Assembly (NCBI RefSeq): GCF_001984175.1 | Contig: NZ_MTQP01000069.1 | Location: 1-64,000, forward strand | Source: Saccharothrix sp. ALI-22-I | GTDB taxonomy: Bacteria; Actinomycetota; Actinomycetes; Mycobacteriales; Pseudonocardiaceae | Reading direction: 5' to 3' | DNA length: 64,000 nucleotides | Shown: one piece after another, positions 11,606 through 19,625 of the stretch | Position numbering within the stretch: the stretch's first letter is position 1 | Layout of the letters: each line of letters starts with the position of its first letter | Position numbers and translations under genes: made by a program | The notes under the pieces: model-generated | Told to the model about the DNA's origin: nothing | What the model saw: the letters and a program-made list of their open reading frames with translations, nothing else | Database searches by the model: none

Positions 11606-11626
11606 CCCGCCTGATTATCAGGCGGG
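11606..11626 (-). terminator. Hairpin downstream of the EF-hand gene
   Basis: CCCGCCTGA-TTA-TCAGGCGGG is a perfect 9-bp stem with a 3-base loop, 60 bp past the stop of the EF-hand gene and 140 bp upstream of the vWA-like gene. Most likely a terminator; an operator role is possible. Confidence 0.55.
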
Positions 11627-11685
11627 TGGTCGGACGAGATCAGCGCGTGGCCCGACGACGAGGAGCCGGGGCTGACCGGTGGCGC

Positions 11686-12231
11686 TCAGTCGCCGACGAG
11701 CAAGCGGGCGCCCTTCTCCGACTCGTCGGTGGCGGTGAACAGACCCTGCACCTGGGCGCGCAGTTCGGGCAGGTCGAGGCGACCGTCGCCGTCGACGTCC
11801 ATGGCCGCGAAAGCGATCTCCGCCACCTGCGGATCGGTGACGCCCGCTCCCCGGTACATGGCCGCGAACTCGTTCTCGTCGAGGTAACCGTCACCGTCGC
11901 GGTCGACCAATTCGAAAGCCCGGTCGGTGACGACCAGCCACTTCTCCAGCAGTTCCTCGGTGGTCAAGCGACCGGTCGTGTGCGCCTCCCGGAATTCGGC
12001 TTCGACCACCACGTCGTCCGTGTCGACATCCGCGCCGCAGATGTACTCCCACACCTCGCGGTACGCCTCGATCAGCCCCTGGACCTCGGGCGATTCGCCG
12101 TCGAGGTCGAATTCCCGGCCGATCGCGCGGGCCTTCGTGTCGAAGTCGTCCCAGGTGATCTCACCGTCGCCGTCCGTGTCGAAAACCGTGAAAACCCGGG
12201 TGATGTTGTCCAGCCGCAGCTGATCCGACAT
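11686..12231 (-). CDS. EF-hand calcium-binding protein (calerythrin-like)
   Basis: A 181-residue acidic cytosolic protein with four EF-hand positions. Canonical calcium loops are DTDGDGEITWDD (about 18-29), DRDGDGYLDENE (about 110-121) and DVDGDGRLDLPE (about 144-155); the second position, around residues 65-80, is degenerate. This pattern and length match calerythrin-type proteins known from actinobacteria. It probably buffers or senses calcium; no partner is obvious from the neighbours. ATG 12231 has AAGGGG nine bases upstream. Confidence 0.88.
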   Translation of the reverse strand: MSDQLRLDNITRVFTVFDTDGDGEITWDDFDTKARAIGREFDLDGESPEVQGLIEAYREVWEYICGADVDTDDVVVEAEFREAHTTGRLTTEELLEKWLVVTDRAFELVDRDGDGYLDENEFAAMYRGAGVTDPQVAEIAFAAMDVDGDGRLDLPELRAQVQGLFTATDESEKGARLLVGD

Positions 12232-12449
12232 GACGAATTCCCCTTTTCCTCCGATGATCGGGTCGCGCCTTTCGGGGCGAAGCGTACCGACGGGACAGGA
12301 GAGCGGGCATCGTGAATTCGTGTTCGGTTTTTCACCCGAAACGGTCGTCGTCGCCGTCCCGACAACGACCGAGAGTTCCGATCACCGCAGGAATCGGACC
12401 CGGAAGTGGGATACCGGTGACGTTGGTGTGGCCGTCGACGCGCGCGCGG

Positions 12450-12851
12450 TCAGCCGTTCCTGGCTGCGTCGTAGCGCTCGTTGGCGGCGATCACCTCGGG
12501 CATCTGGGCCTCGACGTCGCGGATCAGGTCGAGCAGCAGCGCGGCGGTGCGCTTGCCCCGGTCGGTGAGGCTGTACTCGACCTTCGGCGGGATCGTGTGC
12601 TGCGCTTCGCGGTGCACGAAACCGTCGCGCTCCAACGCTTGCAGGGTCTGGGCGAGCATCTTCTCGCTGACCCCGTGGACCCGGCGGCGCAGCTCGTTGA
12701 AGCGGAACGTCCCGTCGTGCAGCGCCGCCATCGCCAGCACGCCCCAGCGGCCGGTGAGGTGTTCCAACGTCGACCGGGACGGGCACCGCTGCGCGAACAC
12801 GTCGAACAGCAGTTGATCGTGTTCGGCCGTGCACTCGGGCGCCTCGCTCAT
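12450..12851 (-). CDS. HxlR-family transcriptional regulator
   Basis: A 133-residue winged-helix regulator. The family core is clear: CPSRSTLEHLTGRWGVLAMA, ALHDGTFRFNELRRRVHGVS, EKMLAQTLQALERDGFVHRE and PPKVEYSLTDRGK. The start is placed at ATG 12851 (SEAPECTAEHDQ), since the open frame further upstream reads through the divergent promoter. The gene is divergent from the quinone-reductase-like SDR, the arrangement seen for redox-sensing QorR/YodB-type HxlR repressors. Cys residues at 7 and about 22 could serve as redox sensors, which is inference. Confidence 0.88.
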   Translation of the reverse strand: MSEAPECTAEHDQLLFDVFAQRCPSRSTLEHLTGRWGVLAMAALHDGTFRFNELRRRVHGVSEKMLAQTLQALERDGFVHREAQHTIPPKVEYSLTDRGKRTAALLLDLIRDVEAQMPEVIAANERYDAARNG

Positions 12852-12909
12852 GTACCTGAGGATACTCTCAGCACAGCACCCCCTCACGTGACTGTACTCA
12901 CCCTCGGGT

Positions 12910-12932
12910 TGCACTTTCTAAAAGTTAGTGCA
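12910..12932. promoter_or_regulatory. Probable HxlR operator between the regulator and the SDR gene
   Basis: TGCACT-N11-AGTGCA (12910-12915 and 12927-12932), with partly symmetrical inner bases ttctaaaagtt, lies in the centre of the 121-bp divergent region, 40 bp from the SDR start. This form, outer dyad and AT-rich centre, is like known HxlR-type operators such as those of YodB/QorR. Confidence 0.6.
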
Positions 12933-12972
12933 TTCTTGCGGAGAGCACAGTTTCGGACTTGAGGAGTTCTCG

Positions 12973-13827
<855 letters not shown>

Positions 13828-13835
13828 CCCCGACT

Positions 13836-13875
13836 CAGGTGGGGCTGCCCCGAACACATCGGGCAGCCCCACCTG
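13836..13875 (+). terminator. Terminator after the QorB-type gene
   Basis: A perfect 15-bp stem, CAGGTGGGGCTGCCC (13836-13850) with GGGCAGCCCCACCTG (13861-13875), around a 10-base loop, begins 8 bp past the stop codon. Confidence 0.85.
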
Positions 13876-13960
13876 TCCTTCGCCGGGCACACGGCCGAAC
13901 CTCCGGCGGTGCCCGGTCGAGCACCGAACCGACAGCTGTCGCCACCGTTGAGGAGTAGCC

Positions 13961-14389
13961 GTGGAATCGAGCAAGGGCCGGGTCGTCTTGGGCGTCCTGG
14001 CGGCGATCGTGGTGGCGTCGGTGGGCAACACCGTGGTGTCGTTCGCCGCTCAGGCGTTCGGGGCGTCCCCGGACGTCATCCAGGGCCTGGCGCCGCAGGC
14101 CTACGTCTTCCTGACCACCGTCGGCGTGGTCGTGGCCGCCGTGGCGTGGGCGCTGATCCGCGCCAAGGCCAAGCGCCCGAACGCCTTGCTGCGCAAGCTG
14201 GTGCCGATCGTGGTCGTGGTGTCGCTGCTGCCCGACCTGTCGCTGTTCGGTCTGGCCAACGCGAGCCCGATCGGTGTCATCGCGCTCATGCTGATGCACT
14301 TCGTGGTGGCCGGGGTCGCGGTGCCGATCTTCACCAAGGTGCTGCCGCTGCCCGCCGACGCACCGAGCACGGCCGCCGTCCCCGCCTGA
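13961..14389 (+). CDS. Small four-helix membrane protein (DUF6069-like)
   Basis: A 142-residue integral membrane protein with four hydrophobic segments at about 8-27, 48-67, 77-99 and 101-124, and the motif LVPIVVVVSLLPDLSL. It resembles the DUF6069 proteins of actinobacteria; function unknown. GTG at 13961 has GAGGAG seven bases upstream. It stands alone between two terminators. Confidence 0.7.
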   Translation: MESSKGRVVLGVLAAIVVASVGNTVVSFAAQAFGASPDVIQGLAPQAYVFLTTVGVVVAAVAWALIRAKAKRPNALLRKLVPIVVVVSLLPDLSLFGLANASPIGVIALMLMHFVVAGVAVPIFTKVLPLPADAPSTAAVPA

Positions 14390-14396
14390 ACGACGA

Positions 14397-14422
14397 CGGG
14401 ACCGGGTTGTCGCCCGGTCCCG
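14397..14422. terminator. Bidirectional terminator between the membrane protein and pectate lyase genes
   Basis: CGGGACCGGG (14397-14406) pairs with CCCGGTCCCG (14413-14422) across a 6-base loop, between two convergent genes. Confidence 0.75.
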
Positions 14423-14446
14423 CCGCGTGACGAGGTCGATCGCCGG

Positions 14447-15661
14447 TCAGAAGCGCGCCCCCACGTCGGCGCCGTTGCTCGGGCGCAGGAACGTGGACGA
14501 CGGGATCGAGCCGTCGGCGTTGCGCGGTCCGGTGATCGTGTTCGCGTCCGTGCTCACGAACGACCACGAGCCGCCGAGGTTCCACGAGTTGCCGCTGCCC
14601 GTGGAGTTCGAGCCCAGCGAGACCGCGGTGCCGTTGGCCACCGCCAGGTTCTTGGTCAACGTGCTGGAGGAGCGGTTGAAGTTGAACCCGGTCCCCGGGT
14701 TGTCCCACGCGGTGCTGCGCTCGATCCGGTGCTGACCGGGGTTGTTGTTGTCGATGAAGCCACCGACCGCGTTGTCCCAGGTCATGGTGTTGCGCACGGT
14801 GTGGTTGGCGGACACGCTGTTGCCGCCCAGCTTGAACCCGTTGCCGTCACCGGTGAAGTCGGGCAGGTTCCAGCGGTTGAACCCGTTGCCCCAGGCCAGG
14901 CTGTTCTCCAGCAGGATCGGCGAGGAGAACATCCAGTAGTCGAGCCCGTCGTCGGAGTTGTTCCACAGCCGCGCGCCACGGACCACGTTGCCGCTGCCGG
15001 AGCCTTCCTTGATGGCGAGGCCGTCGGCGCTCTCGCCGTTCTTGCGCGGATCGCGGTTGCCGTAGGCGTCCAGGTTGATGATCTGGTTGTTGCTCGACGC
15101 GCCTTGGATGTGCAGGCCCGACTCGTAGTTGTCCCTGGTGACGAGCCGTTCGAAGACGTTGTTGTTGGTGTCCAGGCCGAACACGCCGTACGGGCCGTGG
15201 ATGATCTCCAGGCCGATCAGCCGCCAGTAGTCGCCCTCGATGTGGACGGCGCCGCGCTCCGGGCGCGGGATCGACGAACCCACCGCGCCCGGCGTGTACG
15301 GCATGTTCTCGCCGTCGATGATCACGCGCTCGCTGTTGTAGTTGCGCAGGGTGATCGGCTGGCTCGACGTGCCGTTCTTGAGCAGCTGGATGTTGGTGCT
15401 GGGCGCGTACGTGCCGCCGCGGATGTAGATGGTGTAGCCGGGCCGGGCCAGGTCGACCGCGCGCTGGATGGTGCGCAGGGGCGCGGCCGACGTGCCGGCG
15501 TTGCTGTCGTTGCCGTTGGTCGCCACGTAGAGGGCGTCGGCCTCGTGGTGCGTCGTCGCGGCGATCGCCGCGGGCCCCGGTAACCCCAAAGCCGCAGCCG
15601 CCATCAGAGTGGTGACTGCGACAAGGGGTTTGAATTTCATCGTTCGGGCAACCGAACTCAT
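14447..15661 (-). CDS. Secreted pectate lyase / right-handed parallel beta-helix protein
   Basis: A 404-residue secreted protein. Residues 1-35 are a signal peptide (MKFKPLVAVTTLMAAAALGL within it, cleavage after an AIAA-like site). The mature part opens with ALYVATNGNDSNAGTSAAPL, the DUF1565-like start of polysaccharide-lyase family 9 pectate lyases, and continues as repeating beta-helix coils with asparagine ladders (DNYESGLHIQGASSNNQI, NNSDDGLDYWMF). It likely cleaves polygalacturonate by beta-elimination outside the cell. ATG 15661 has AAGGAGG at seven bases; an internal ATG at 15640 lacks one. A CebR-like operator lies 82-95 bp upstream, pointing to sugar-controlled expression. Confidence 0.85.
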   Translation of the reverse strand: MSSVARTMKFKPLVAVTTLMAAAALGLPGPAAIAATTHHEADALYVATNGNDSNAGTSAAPLRTIQRAVDLARPGYTIYIRGGTYAPSTNIQLLKNGTSSQPITLRNYNSERVIIDGENMPYTPGAVGSSIPRPERGAVHIEGDYWRLIGLEIIHGPYGVFGLDTNNNVFERLVTRDNYESGLHIQGASSNNQIINLDAYGNRDPRKNGESADGLAIKEGSGSGNVVRGARLWNNSDDGLDYWMFSSPILLENSLAWGNGFNRWNLPDFTGDGNGFKLGGNSVSANHTVRNTMTWDNAVGGFIDNNNPGQHRIERSTAWDNPGTGFNFNRSSSTLTKNLAVANGTAVSLGSNSTGSGNSWNLGGSWSFVSTDANTITGPRNADGSIPSSTFLRPSNGADVGARF

Positions 15662-15742
15662 GCACGCCTCCTTGCGGGCACAATGCGCTAAACAGCCACC
15701 AGGCCTCCACTGTTCACGCCTCTGAACTGGGAAAACCCGACC

Positions 15743-15756
15743 TGGGAGCGCTCCAG
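15743..15756. promoter_or_regulatory. LacI-type (CebR-like) operator upstream of pectate lyase
   Basis: TGGGAGCGCTCCAG matches the actinomycete CebR box TGGGAGCGCTCCCA at 12 of 14 positions, with a perfect GGAGCGCTCC core. It sits 82 bp upstream of the pectate lyase start, in the promoter region. No LacI-family gene is in the window. Confidence 0.6.
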
Positions 15757-15861
15757 GGACGCTAACGCACGGCTTTGGAAACGCGCAATGTTTTCCGCTC
15801 AGAAGCCTTCCGGATTCACAATTATGAACAACCGGAATAGCACCGCGGTCCGGTCCTCGGC

Positions 15862-16425
15862 CTACTTGGCCTGGGCGATCCTGCCGTCGATCGCGGCGAT
15901 CCGGGCTCCCTGCCCGGTGACGATCTCCTGGGCGAGGGTCTTGGTCGGCGCGTGCTGCCCCGTCGCCAACGCCGTCTTCGCCATCTCGACGCCGCTGCGC
16001 AGGTGCTTGGCCATCGTGACCAGCCATTGCCGGTCGAAGTCCGCCCCGGAGGCGTTCTCCAGCAAGGAGATCTCGGCCGCCGAGAGCATTCCGTGCATGC
16101 TGTGGCCCGCCGTGCCGGCGGCGGGGACGTCGACGTTCCAGGACTGGAGCCAGCCGGACATCAGCTCGATCTCCTCGGTCTCCGCCGTGGTGATCTCGGT
16201 CGCCGTGGTCTTCACGAACTCCCCGGTGCTGCGCTGACTGGCCAGCTTGGCGAGCTGGATCGACTGTTGGTGGTGCGGGATCATCTGCTGGGAGAAACGG
16301 ACATCCGTCTCACTGGCACCGGATCCGGTCTGTGCCACGGGCGTGGTCCCGCCGCCCGCCACGCCGCATCCCGCCAGAATCCAGACCATCAACCCGATCA
16401 CTGCTGCCGCCGGCCGTCGGCGCAT
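15862..16425 (-). CDS. DUF305 lipoprotein
   Basis: A 187-residue exported lipoprotein: MRRRPAAAVIGLMVWILAGC ends in the lipobox, followed by the DUF305 core DVRFSQQMIPHHQQSIQLAK and a second half with SAAEISLLENASGADFDRQW. DUF305 proteins have a ferritin-like fold rich in His and Met and are often found in metal-related loci. ATG 16425 with GGAGGA five to ten bases upstream. The usual second histidine pair (MIEHHQG in the paralogue at 56505) is here TMAKHLRSG, so one putative metal site is reduced. Confidence 0.85.
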   Translation of the reverse strand: MRRRPAAAVIGLMVWILAGCGVAGGGTTPVAQTGSGASETDVRFSQQMIPHHQQSIQLAKLASQRSTGEFVKTTATEITTAETEEIELMSGWLQSWNVDVPAAGTAGHSMHGMLSAAEISLLENASGADFDRQWLVTMAKHLRSGVEMAKTALATGQHAPTKTLAQEIVTGQGARIAAIDGRIAQAK

Positions 16426-16526
16426 GGAGTCCTCCGCTGTCGGTGTCGTTCTGCCATAAGGGGCTACGGCCCCGCACCGGGAACGGTTCACCGCAATCTC
16501 GGCGGATCTCAGCGGGCGACCCTGGG

Positions 16527-16769
16527 TTATCGGGCGGACGGGTCGTTGAAGATGATGTGCTGTTCGGGCGGTGCGTCGCTGAGGGCCCAGAGGGCGATGC
16601 CGTCGGCGGCGACGATCACGGCGGTGGCCAGGGCGGCGACGACGAGCCGTCGGCGTCGTTCCCGGCGGCGCCACCGGCTCCGGACCTGGCGGTAGGCGTC
16701 GGGAGAGGTCGTCACGCCGGACGCCATGGAGCGCAGCGCTTCCTCGATCCGCTGTTCGCTAGTCGTCAC
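16527..16769 (-). CDS. Small single-pass membrane protein downstream of the sigma factor
   Basis: An 80-residue protein with a basic region (VRSRWRRRERRRR, 29-41), one membrane helix (42-64) and a short extracytoplasmic tail. Its GTG overlaps the sigma-factor stop by 11 bp. Such small proteins next to SigE-type ECF factors often act as anti-sigma factors, but I see no zinc-binding HxxxCxxC, so that role is inference. Confidence 0.6.
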   Translation of the reverse strand: MTTSEQRIEEALRSMASGVTTSPDAYRQVRSRWRRRERRRRLVVAALATAVIVAADGIALWALSDAPPEQHIIFNDPSAR

Positions 16770-17301
16770 TTTGCGCCTCCAGCACCTTGCCCAGCTTCGC
16801 CATGCCCCGCGCGGTGTGGGCCTTCACCGCGCCGGGGCTGATGCCCATCGCCTCCGCGATCTCGGCCTCCTTCAACCCCAACCAGTACCGCAGCACCAGC
16901 GCCTCGCGCTGGCGGGCGGGCAACTCCCGCAGCGCGGCCACCAGTGCCCGCTGGTCGTCGCGCACGAGCGCCTGCGACTCCGCCGAGGCCACGTCCTCGC
17001 GCACCCACTCGACGTGCTTGCGGACGACCACCAGGTGGCGGACCCGCATGCGCACCAGGTTCACGATGACCGCACGCAAGTAGGGTAGCGCCGCGTCCGG
17101 CGACCGCAGCCGCTTCCAACCGCGGTGCAGCTCACAGAACGCGTCGCCGACCACGTCCTCGGCATCGGACTCCGCGCCCAGCAGCGCGGCCAGCCGGACC
17201 AGGTCGAGGTGGTGCCGGTGGAACAGGTCGGCCAGCGCCGCCTCCCGGTCGGCGTCACGGGCCGCGAGTGTCTCGACGGTGTCCGGCTGGTCGTCAGTCA
17301 C
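16759..17301 (-). CDS. ECF sigma factor, SigE family
   Basis: A 180-residue extracytoplasmic-function sigma factor. Region 2 is ALADLFHRHHLDLVRLAALL with AEDVVGDAFCELHRGWKRL; region 4 is RQREALVLRYWLGLKEAEIA followed by SPGAVKAHTARGMAKL. This is the SigE-type group common in actinobacteria. GTG 17301 overlaps the 3' end of the symporter gene by 8 bp and its own stop overlaps the small membrane protein gene, so the three form one transcriptional unit. Target promoters are not identifiable here. Confidence 0.9.
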   Translation of the reverse strand: MTDDQPDTVETLAARDADREAALADLFHRHHLDLVRLAALLGAESDAEDVVGDAFCELHRGWKRLRSPDAALPYLRAVIVNLVRMRVRHLVVVRKHVEWVREDVASAESQALVRDDQRALVAALRELPARQREALVLRYWLGLKEAEIAEAMGISPGAVKAHTARGMAKLGKVLEAQSDD

Positions 17302-18796
17302 CGGCCCGGTCCCGTGACGACAGCGTCAGCGCGGCGCTCACCGCGAACGCGACGGCCAGGTTGATCGCCAGGGCGACCACCGCCGCGTACACCTGGACAC
17401 CGCCGATGACGACCACGGCGGAGAACCCGCCGGCGGTCACCAGCAGGGTGCCCGCGAGCATCCCGGCGGCCCAGCCGGCGAGCAGGCCGGGCGAGGTCAA
17501 CCGGCGCAGCGGCCCGAGCGCCACGGCCGGGAACGTCTGCAACACCCACACCCCGCCCAGCAGTTGGAGGTTGATCGTGTCCTGGGCCGCCAGCACCAGG
17601 ACGAACCCGAGCGCGCCGAGCTTGACCAACAGTGACACGAACCGCGCGATCGCGGTTTGCTGCTTGGGCGTGGAGTTCGGGTTGACGTACTCGACGTAGA
17701 CGTTGCGGGTGAACAGCATCGCGGCGGCCACCGACATCATCGACGCCGGCACCAGGGCGCCGATGGCCAGGGCGCCGAACACCAGCCCGGCCGCCCAGCC
17801 GGGCATCAGCCCCTCGATCAGCATCGGCACCGCCAGCTCCGCCTGCCCTCCCGGTGCGAGCACGCCACGTGCGTGAGCGGCTACACCGAGTAGCGCGAAC
17901 AGGCCCAGCAGCGCCGTCCAGCCGAGCAGCGCCACGGAGTTGCGGCGCAGCACCTGCCCGTCACGCGCGGCGAACGCCCCGGTCAGCACGTGCGGGTACA
18001 TCAGCAGCGCCAACGCCGACCCCACCGCCAGCGTCACGTACACAGTGGACAGACCCGGGTCGAGGTGGGTGGTCACCACGCCGCCGTCCACCCCGGCCGA
18101 CACCAGGTCCGGCGGACCCGTCGCACGCCGTTCGGCCTGGGCGAAGATATCGGCCGGGTCGCCGAGCAGCACCACGATCACCACGATCGCGGCGAACACC
18201 AGCACGCCCTTGAGGAACGCGATCACCGCCGCCGCGCGGATGCCGTTGCGGTAGGTCGCCACGGCCAGCACCGCGAACACCAGGCCGAGGATCGCGTCAC
18301 CGACCACGCCCGCCGGGTAGACGCCGAGCACCGTCAGCACCGTCCGGATGCCCAACAGCTGCAACGCGACGTAGGGCATCGTCACCAGGATGCCGGTGAG
18401 CGCGACCGCGAGGGCCAGACCGGGCGAGTCGTACCGCACGCGCACGACGTCGGCGATCGTCACCGCGCCCGTGTCCCGCGCCTCCCGCCACAGCTTGGGC
18501 AGCAGCCAGAACGCCAGCGGGTAGACGATCACCGTGTACGGCAATGCGAAGAACCCGAGCGCGCCCTCGGCGTAGACGACGCCCGGAACCGCGACGAACG
18601 TGTAGGCGGTGTAGATCGTGCCGCCGAGCAGGAACCACGTGGTCACCGTGCCGAAGCGGCGGCCGGCCAGCGCCCAGTCCCCCGGTGTCGGCAGCACGTC
18701 GGCCCGGTGGAACCAGCGCGCCGTGACCGCCGCGGCGGAGGTCAGCACGAGAACGGCGGCGAACGCCAGCAGCGCGGGCAGATCGAGTCCGGTCAC
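17294..18796 (-). CDS. Sodium:solute symporter (monocarboxylate type)
   Basis: A 500-residue SSS-family transporter with about 13 hydrophobic helices. Family features include the TM1-TM2 region GDWALAGRRFGTVTTWFLLG, GTIYTAYTFVAVPG and the segment QTAIARFVSLLVKLG. Members such as MctC/MctP import acetate, pyruvate or propionate. GTG 18796 gives TGLDLPALLAFAAVLVLTSA, with GAGGAGGA about ten bases upstream. A DUF3311 gene, which normally sits directly before MctP-type symporters in one operon, is here on the opposite strand facing away, an unusual arrangement. The downstream CstA homologue supports a role in small organic acid uptake. Confidence 0.87.
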   Translation of the reverse strand: MTGLDLPALLAFAAVLVLTSAAAVTARWFHRADVLPTPGDWALAGRRFGTVTTWFLLGGTIYTAYTFVAVPGVVYAEGALGFFALPYTVIVYPLAFWLLPKLWREARDTGAVTIADVVRVRYDSPGLALAVALTGILVTMPYVALQLLGIRTVLTVLGVYPAGVVGDAILGLVFAVLAVATYRNGIRAAAVIAFLKGVLVFAAIVVIVVLLGDPADIFAQAERRATGPPDLVSAGVDGGVVTTHLDPGLSTVYVTLAVGSALALLMYPHVLTGAFAARDGQVLRRNSVALLGWTALLGLFALLGVAAHARGVLAPGGQAELAVPMLIEGLMPGWAAGLVFGALAIGALVPASMMSVAAAMLFTRNVYVEYVNPNSTPKQQTAIARFVSLLVKLGALGFVLVLAAQDTINLQLLGGVWVLQTFPAVALGPLRRLTSPGLLAGWAAGMLAGTLLVTAGGFSAVVVIGGVQVYAAVVALAINLAVAFAVSAALTLSSRDRAGD

Positions 18797-18964
18797 GGGC
18801 GAAGTCCTCCTCGGGCCGCCGCACAGGGCACCGCACGGCACTGCACGGGCCACCGGCGGAAACATACGCGACACAAATTTCCGGGTGTGTGTAAACCGAA
18901 CAGGTGACCTGCGCAACTCATAGGCAGACGAAGCCCAAGATCGGCTGAAGCAGGAGGTGCGACG

Positions 18965-19201
18965 GTGCACCAGGACCCAACCGTGCCACGCGAGGTAACC
19001 GAACCGATACGGCCTTCACCGGTGACGGTCGCCCTGTTGGTGCTGCCCGCGCTCGCCGCGGTCGCCGTGCCGCTGTACGCACGGGTGACGCCACGGCTGG
19101 CGGGCGTGCCGTTCTTCTACTGGTACCAGTTCGGATGCCTGCTGCTCACGGCCCTGTGCCTGGCCGTTGCGCTGCGCCTGCGGAAGCCGGGGACGACGTG
19201 A
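18965..19201 (+). CDS. DUF3311 membrane protein
   Basis: A 78-residue protein with two membrane helices and the family motif GVPFFYWYQFGCLLLTALCL. DUF3311 proteins are usual small partners of MctP-type symporters; here the likely partner is encoded divergently (17294-18796). GTG 18965 has AGGAGGT seven bases upstream. Its stop overlaps the next gene's GTG. Confidence 0.85.
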   Translation: MHQDPTVPREVTEPIRPSPVTVALLVLPALAAVAVPLYARVTPRLAGVPFFYWYQFGCLLLTALCLAVALRLRKPGTT

Positions 19202-19533
19202 CGTTCCGCCTGGACGACTTGGCGCGCACCGCGCTCCGTCCCGACGAGGTAGTGGTGGTCGACTGGCACGTGACGGGTCTGTGCTGCGCCGATTCCGGGG
19301 AGTTCTCGGTGCGGGCGCTGCGCCGCAGCCGTCTCCCCCGCCGCTTCCGACCCGTCGACGCGTTGCCGCACAACGTCGTCTACGCGCATCCCACGGCGTG
19401 GGCGCACCTGGCCAAGCGCGACGTGGCGGTGAGTTGCCGACGTGTGGGTCCGTTGCGGTGGTTCACCACGGACCTGCCGCCCGACGCCGGCCTGCGGGCG
19501 TGCCTGGGCAGGTTGCCACCGGTGAACGCCTAA
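19198..19533 (+). CDS. Conserved-looking hypothetical protein
   Basis: A 111-residue soluble protein beginning TFRLDDLARTALRPDEVVVV, with two adjacent cysteines in VTGLCCADSGE and a third in VAVSCRRVG. I do not recognise the family. Its GTG overlaps the DUF3311 stop (GTGA), so it is translationally coupled to it and precedes the CstA gene by 92 bp. A role with the transporters is inferred only from position. Confidence 0.6.
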   Translation: MTFRLDDLARTALRPDEVVVVDWHVTGLCCADSGEFSVRALRRSRLPRRFRPVDALPHNVVYAHPTAWAHLAKRDVAVSCRRVGPLRWFTTDLPPDAGLRACLGRLPPVNA

Positions 19534-19625
19534 CCACTTCCCCGCTCTCCCCCTGACCGACCGTGCGCCCCTTGCGCGGCCGGGCGGGTTTCCGCGTGCC
19601 TTTTTCCGCTCTGACAAGGAGATCC

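Noticed and set aside
15815-15828. TTCA-N6-TGAA dyad near the DUF305/pectate lyase border
   Set aside because: Too short and AT-rich to separate from chance.
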